Assembly (NCBI GenBank): GCA_032622095.1
Contig: CP136063.1
Coordinates: 271,555,426 to 271,619,425 of the forward strand
Origin: Siphonodentalium dalli
Taxonomy: Eukaryota; Mollusca; Scaphopoda; Gadilida; Siphonodentaliidae
DNA: 64,000 nt
Direction: 5' to 3'
Position numbers and translations under genes: made by a program. Under the pieces are notes generated by a model. It saw nothing but the letters and a program-made list of their open reading frames with translations, was not told where the DNA came from and made no database searches. Positions 61,992 to 64,000 of this stretch are shown here, piece by piece (positions within the stretch are counted from its first letter, which is position 1; each line of letters opens with the position of its first letter).

Positions 61992-64000
61992 ATGTTACAT
62001 ATAAAGAACGTCCATTGTTATTCTTATTCCTGGTATGTTACAAATAAAGAACGCTCATTGTTAGTCTATTCCTGGTACGTTACAAATAAAGAGCGTTCAT
62101 TGCTAGTCTATTCCAGGTATGTTACAAATAAAGAACGTTTATTGCTAATCTTATTCCTGGTATGTTACAAATAAAGAACGCTCATTTTTAGTTTTATTCC
62201 TGGTATGTTACAAATAAAGAGCGTTCATTGTTAGTCCATTCCTGGTATGTTACAAATAAAGAGCGTTTATTGTTTGTCTATTCCTGGTATGTAACCAACA
62301 AAGAACGTCTATTGTTAGTCTTATTCCTGGTATGTTACACATAAAGAGCGTTCATTGTTAGTATATTCATTGTTTGTAACCAATAAAGACCGTTCATTGT
62401 TAGTCTTAGTCATGGTATGTTACAAATAAAGAGCGTCCCGTATTAGTATATTCATTGTATGTTACACATAAAGATCGTTCATTGTTAGTCTTACACATTG
62501 TATGTTACAAATAAAGAGCGTTCATTGTTAGTCTATTCCTGGTTTGTTACAAATAAATAACGCTCATTGTTATATAGTCTATTATTGGTATGTTACAAAT
62601 AAAGAGCGTTCATTGTTAGTCTTACTCCTGGTATGTTACAAATAAAGAACGCTCATTGTTAGTCTATTCCTGGTATGTTATAAATAAAGAGCGTTCCTTG
62701 TTAGTATATTCATGGTATGTTACAATTAAAGATCGTGCATTGTTAGTCTTATTCCTGGTATGTTACACATAAAGAGCGTTCATTGTTAGTCTACTCATTG
62801 TATATTACCAATAAAGAGCGTTCCTTGTTAGAAAATTCATGGTATGTTACAAATAAAGATCGTTCATTGTTAGTCTTATTCCTGGTATGTTACAAATAAA
62901 GAACGCTCATTGTTAGTCTATTCCTGGTATGTTACAAATAAAGAGCGTTAATTGTTAGTCTATTCCTGGTATGTAACCAACAAGGAACGTCCATTGTTAG
63001 TCTTATTCATGGTACGTTACAAATAAAGAGCGTTCATTGCTAGTCTTACTCCTGGTATGTGACAAATAAAGAACGCTCATTATTAGTCTTACTCTTGGTA
63101 GGTTACATATAAAGAGCGTTGATTGATAGTCTATTATTGGTATGTTACATATAAAGAACGCTCATTGTTAGTCTTATTCCTGGTATGTTACAAATAAAGA
63201 GTGTTCATTGTTAGTCTTACTCCTGGTATGTTACAAATAAAGAACGCTCATTGCTAGTCTATTCCTGGTATGTTACAAATAAAGAGCGTTCATTGTTAGT
63301 CTTATTCCTGGTATGTTACAAATAAATAACGCTCATTGTTAGTCCTTTCCTGGTGTGTTACAAATAAAGAGCGTTCATTGTTAGTCTATACCTGGTATGA
63401 TACAAATAAAGAGCGTTCATTGTTAGTCTACTCATTGTATATTACCAATAAAGAGCGTTCCTTGTTAGAAAATTCATGGTATGTTACAAATAAAGAACGC
63501 TCATTGTTCGTCTTTTCCTGGTATGTTACAAATAAAGAGCGTTCATCGTTAGTCTATTCCTGGTATGTTACAAATAAAGAACGCTCATTGTTAGTCTATT
63601 CCTGGTATGTTACAAATAAAGAACGCTCATTGTTCGTCTATTCCTGGTATGTTACAAATAAAGAGCGTTCATCGTTAGTCTATTCCTGGTATGTTACAAA
63701 TAAAGAGCGTTCATTGTTAGTCTATTCCTGATATATTACTCATAAAGAACGTTCATTGTTAGTCTTACTCCTGGTATGTTACAAATAAAGAATGTTCATT
63801 GTTAGTCTATTCCTGGTATGTTACACATAAAGAGCGTTCATTGTCAGTCTACTCGTTGTATATTACCAATAAGAGCGTCCCTTGTTAGTATATTCATGGT
63901 ATGTTACAAATAAAGATCGTTCATTGTTAGTCTTATTCCTGGTATGTTACAAATAAAGAGCGTTCATTGTTAGTCTTACACATTGTATGTTACAAATAAA
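61992..64000. repeat. Partial higher-order unit U13 (A type, right edge)
   Basis: This is the start of another A unit, collinear with U11 at 8,433 bp. It has the GTTACAAAAAAAG head variant near 61953, the 131-codon run at 63336-63731 with a private GTCCTTTCCTGG change near 63341, and the A-specific TACTCGTTG near 63849. The window ends inside a monomer at AAATAAA. Confidence 0.85.

Larger units (their letters stand above)
1..64000. repeat. 42/43-bp satellite array filling the window
   Basis: Every stretch inspected is a variant of one monomer. Positions 1-42 are a typical 42-mer and positions 85-127 a typical 43-mer. Fixed landmarks in order are CCTGGTATGTTAC, AAATAAAG, the octamer GARCGYTC and ATTGTTAGTC. 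The 43-mers carry GTCTTATT or GTCTTACT where 42-mers have GTCTATT. Length exceptions recur at set places: 46 bp (TATA insert), 41 bp (GCGTTCTCG variant) and 20 bp (truncated). No non-satellite insertion was seen, and the edges fall inside the array. This is the architecture of eukaryotic satellite DNA. Chromosomal location, species and function cannot be read from the sequence. No stretch of 300 bases or more contains anything other than this repeat. Confidence 0.97.
49735..64000. repeat. 8,433-bp A+B super-unit repeated in tandem
   Basis: Landmarks repeat at exactly 8,433 bp: 49735/58168, 51079/59512, 51923/60356, 52562/60995, 53559/61992 and 54903/63336. Each period is one B unit (3,824 bp) and one A unit (4,609 bp). 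A related 13,208-bp period links 40352-47100 to 53559-60300, because U8 plus U9 resemble U11 plus U12. The second copy is truncated by the window edge. Confidence 0.88.

Noticed and set aside
1-64000. Minus-strand mini frames starting at AACAATG within each monomer
   Set aside because: They read only six codons (MSVLYL or MNALYL) before a TAA and occur in nearly every monomer. Nothing supports translation.
1-64000. CRISPR array
   Set aside because: There are no unique spacers. The full 42/43 bp repeats with graded variation, and there are no associated genes.
1-64000. Transposon or MITE-derived array
   Set aside because: No terminal inverted repeats, target-site duplications, or transposase or reverse transcriptase remnants were seen. 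An origin from a mobile element cannot be excluded but is not visible.
1-64000. Telomeric repeat, rDNA spacer, tRNA or rRNA content
   Set aside because: No short G-rich telomere motif, no rRNA landmarks and no tRNA-like cloverleaf or box motifs were recognised on either strand.
1-64000. Calling the array centromeric
   Set aside because: Higher-order structure is compatible with a centromere but also with pericentromeric, subtelomeric or sex-chromosome satellites. No CENP-B box or other diagnostic was identified.

Overview
The whole 64,000-base window lies inside one tandem satellite array. I see no gene, RNA gene, transposon or unique sequence, and both window edges cut through a monomer, so the array continues on both sides. 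The monomer is 42 bp, or 43 bp when an extra T sits in the GTCTATT segment. It is about one third G+C, and dividing window length by monomer length gives roughly 1,500 monomers. An uninterrupted, hierarchically organised satellite of this size points to eukaryotic constitutive heterochromatin (centromeric, pericentromeric, subtelomeric or sex-chromosome). Nothing in it identifies the species, and I do not name one.

Organisation runs on several levels. (1) The 42/43-bp monomer carries TATGTTAC, then AAATAAAG, then an octamer GARCGYTC, then ATTGTTAGTC. (2) Neighbouring monomers often alternate between GAACGCTC and GAGCGTTC, which are exact reverse complements. (3) Blocks of about 8 to 14 monomers are tandemly duplicated locally (340, 422, 426 and 598 bp). 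(4) Higher-order units of 3.4 to 7.1 kb are marked once each by a monomer with an ATG-TTA-CAT-ATA variant, at 3083, 9294, 16387, 21240, 24957, 28353, 33594, 40352, 44960, 49735, 53559, 58168 and 61992. (5) Still larger periods exist: a 4,853-bp block present three times (5700-10552, 12793-17645 and 17646-22498, the last two head to tail), and from about 49.7 kb an 8,433-bp period made of a 3,824-bp B unit plus a 4,609-bp A unit.

The left part (1 to about 28 kb) holds units of very unequal length shaped by duplication and deletion. Unit 28353-33593 is intermediate. The right part (33.6 to 64 kb) settles into A-type and B-type units. A and B differ by block losses: A lacks 18 monomers (760 bp) present in B, and B lacks about 1.6 kb present in A.

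The many open frames on the + strand (up to 187 codons, reading a 14-residue repeat) are by-products of a 42-bp period divisible by three. They break wherever a 43-bp, 41-bp or 46-bp monomer occurs, most can start only at TTG or GTG, and I do not annotate them as genes. The points most worth a second look are the alternating reverse-complement octamer, the AATAAA hexamer in nearly every monomer, the A/B superstructure, and the record of unequal exchange and microhomology deletion. All offsets were worked out by eye from shared landmarks, not from a full alignment.
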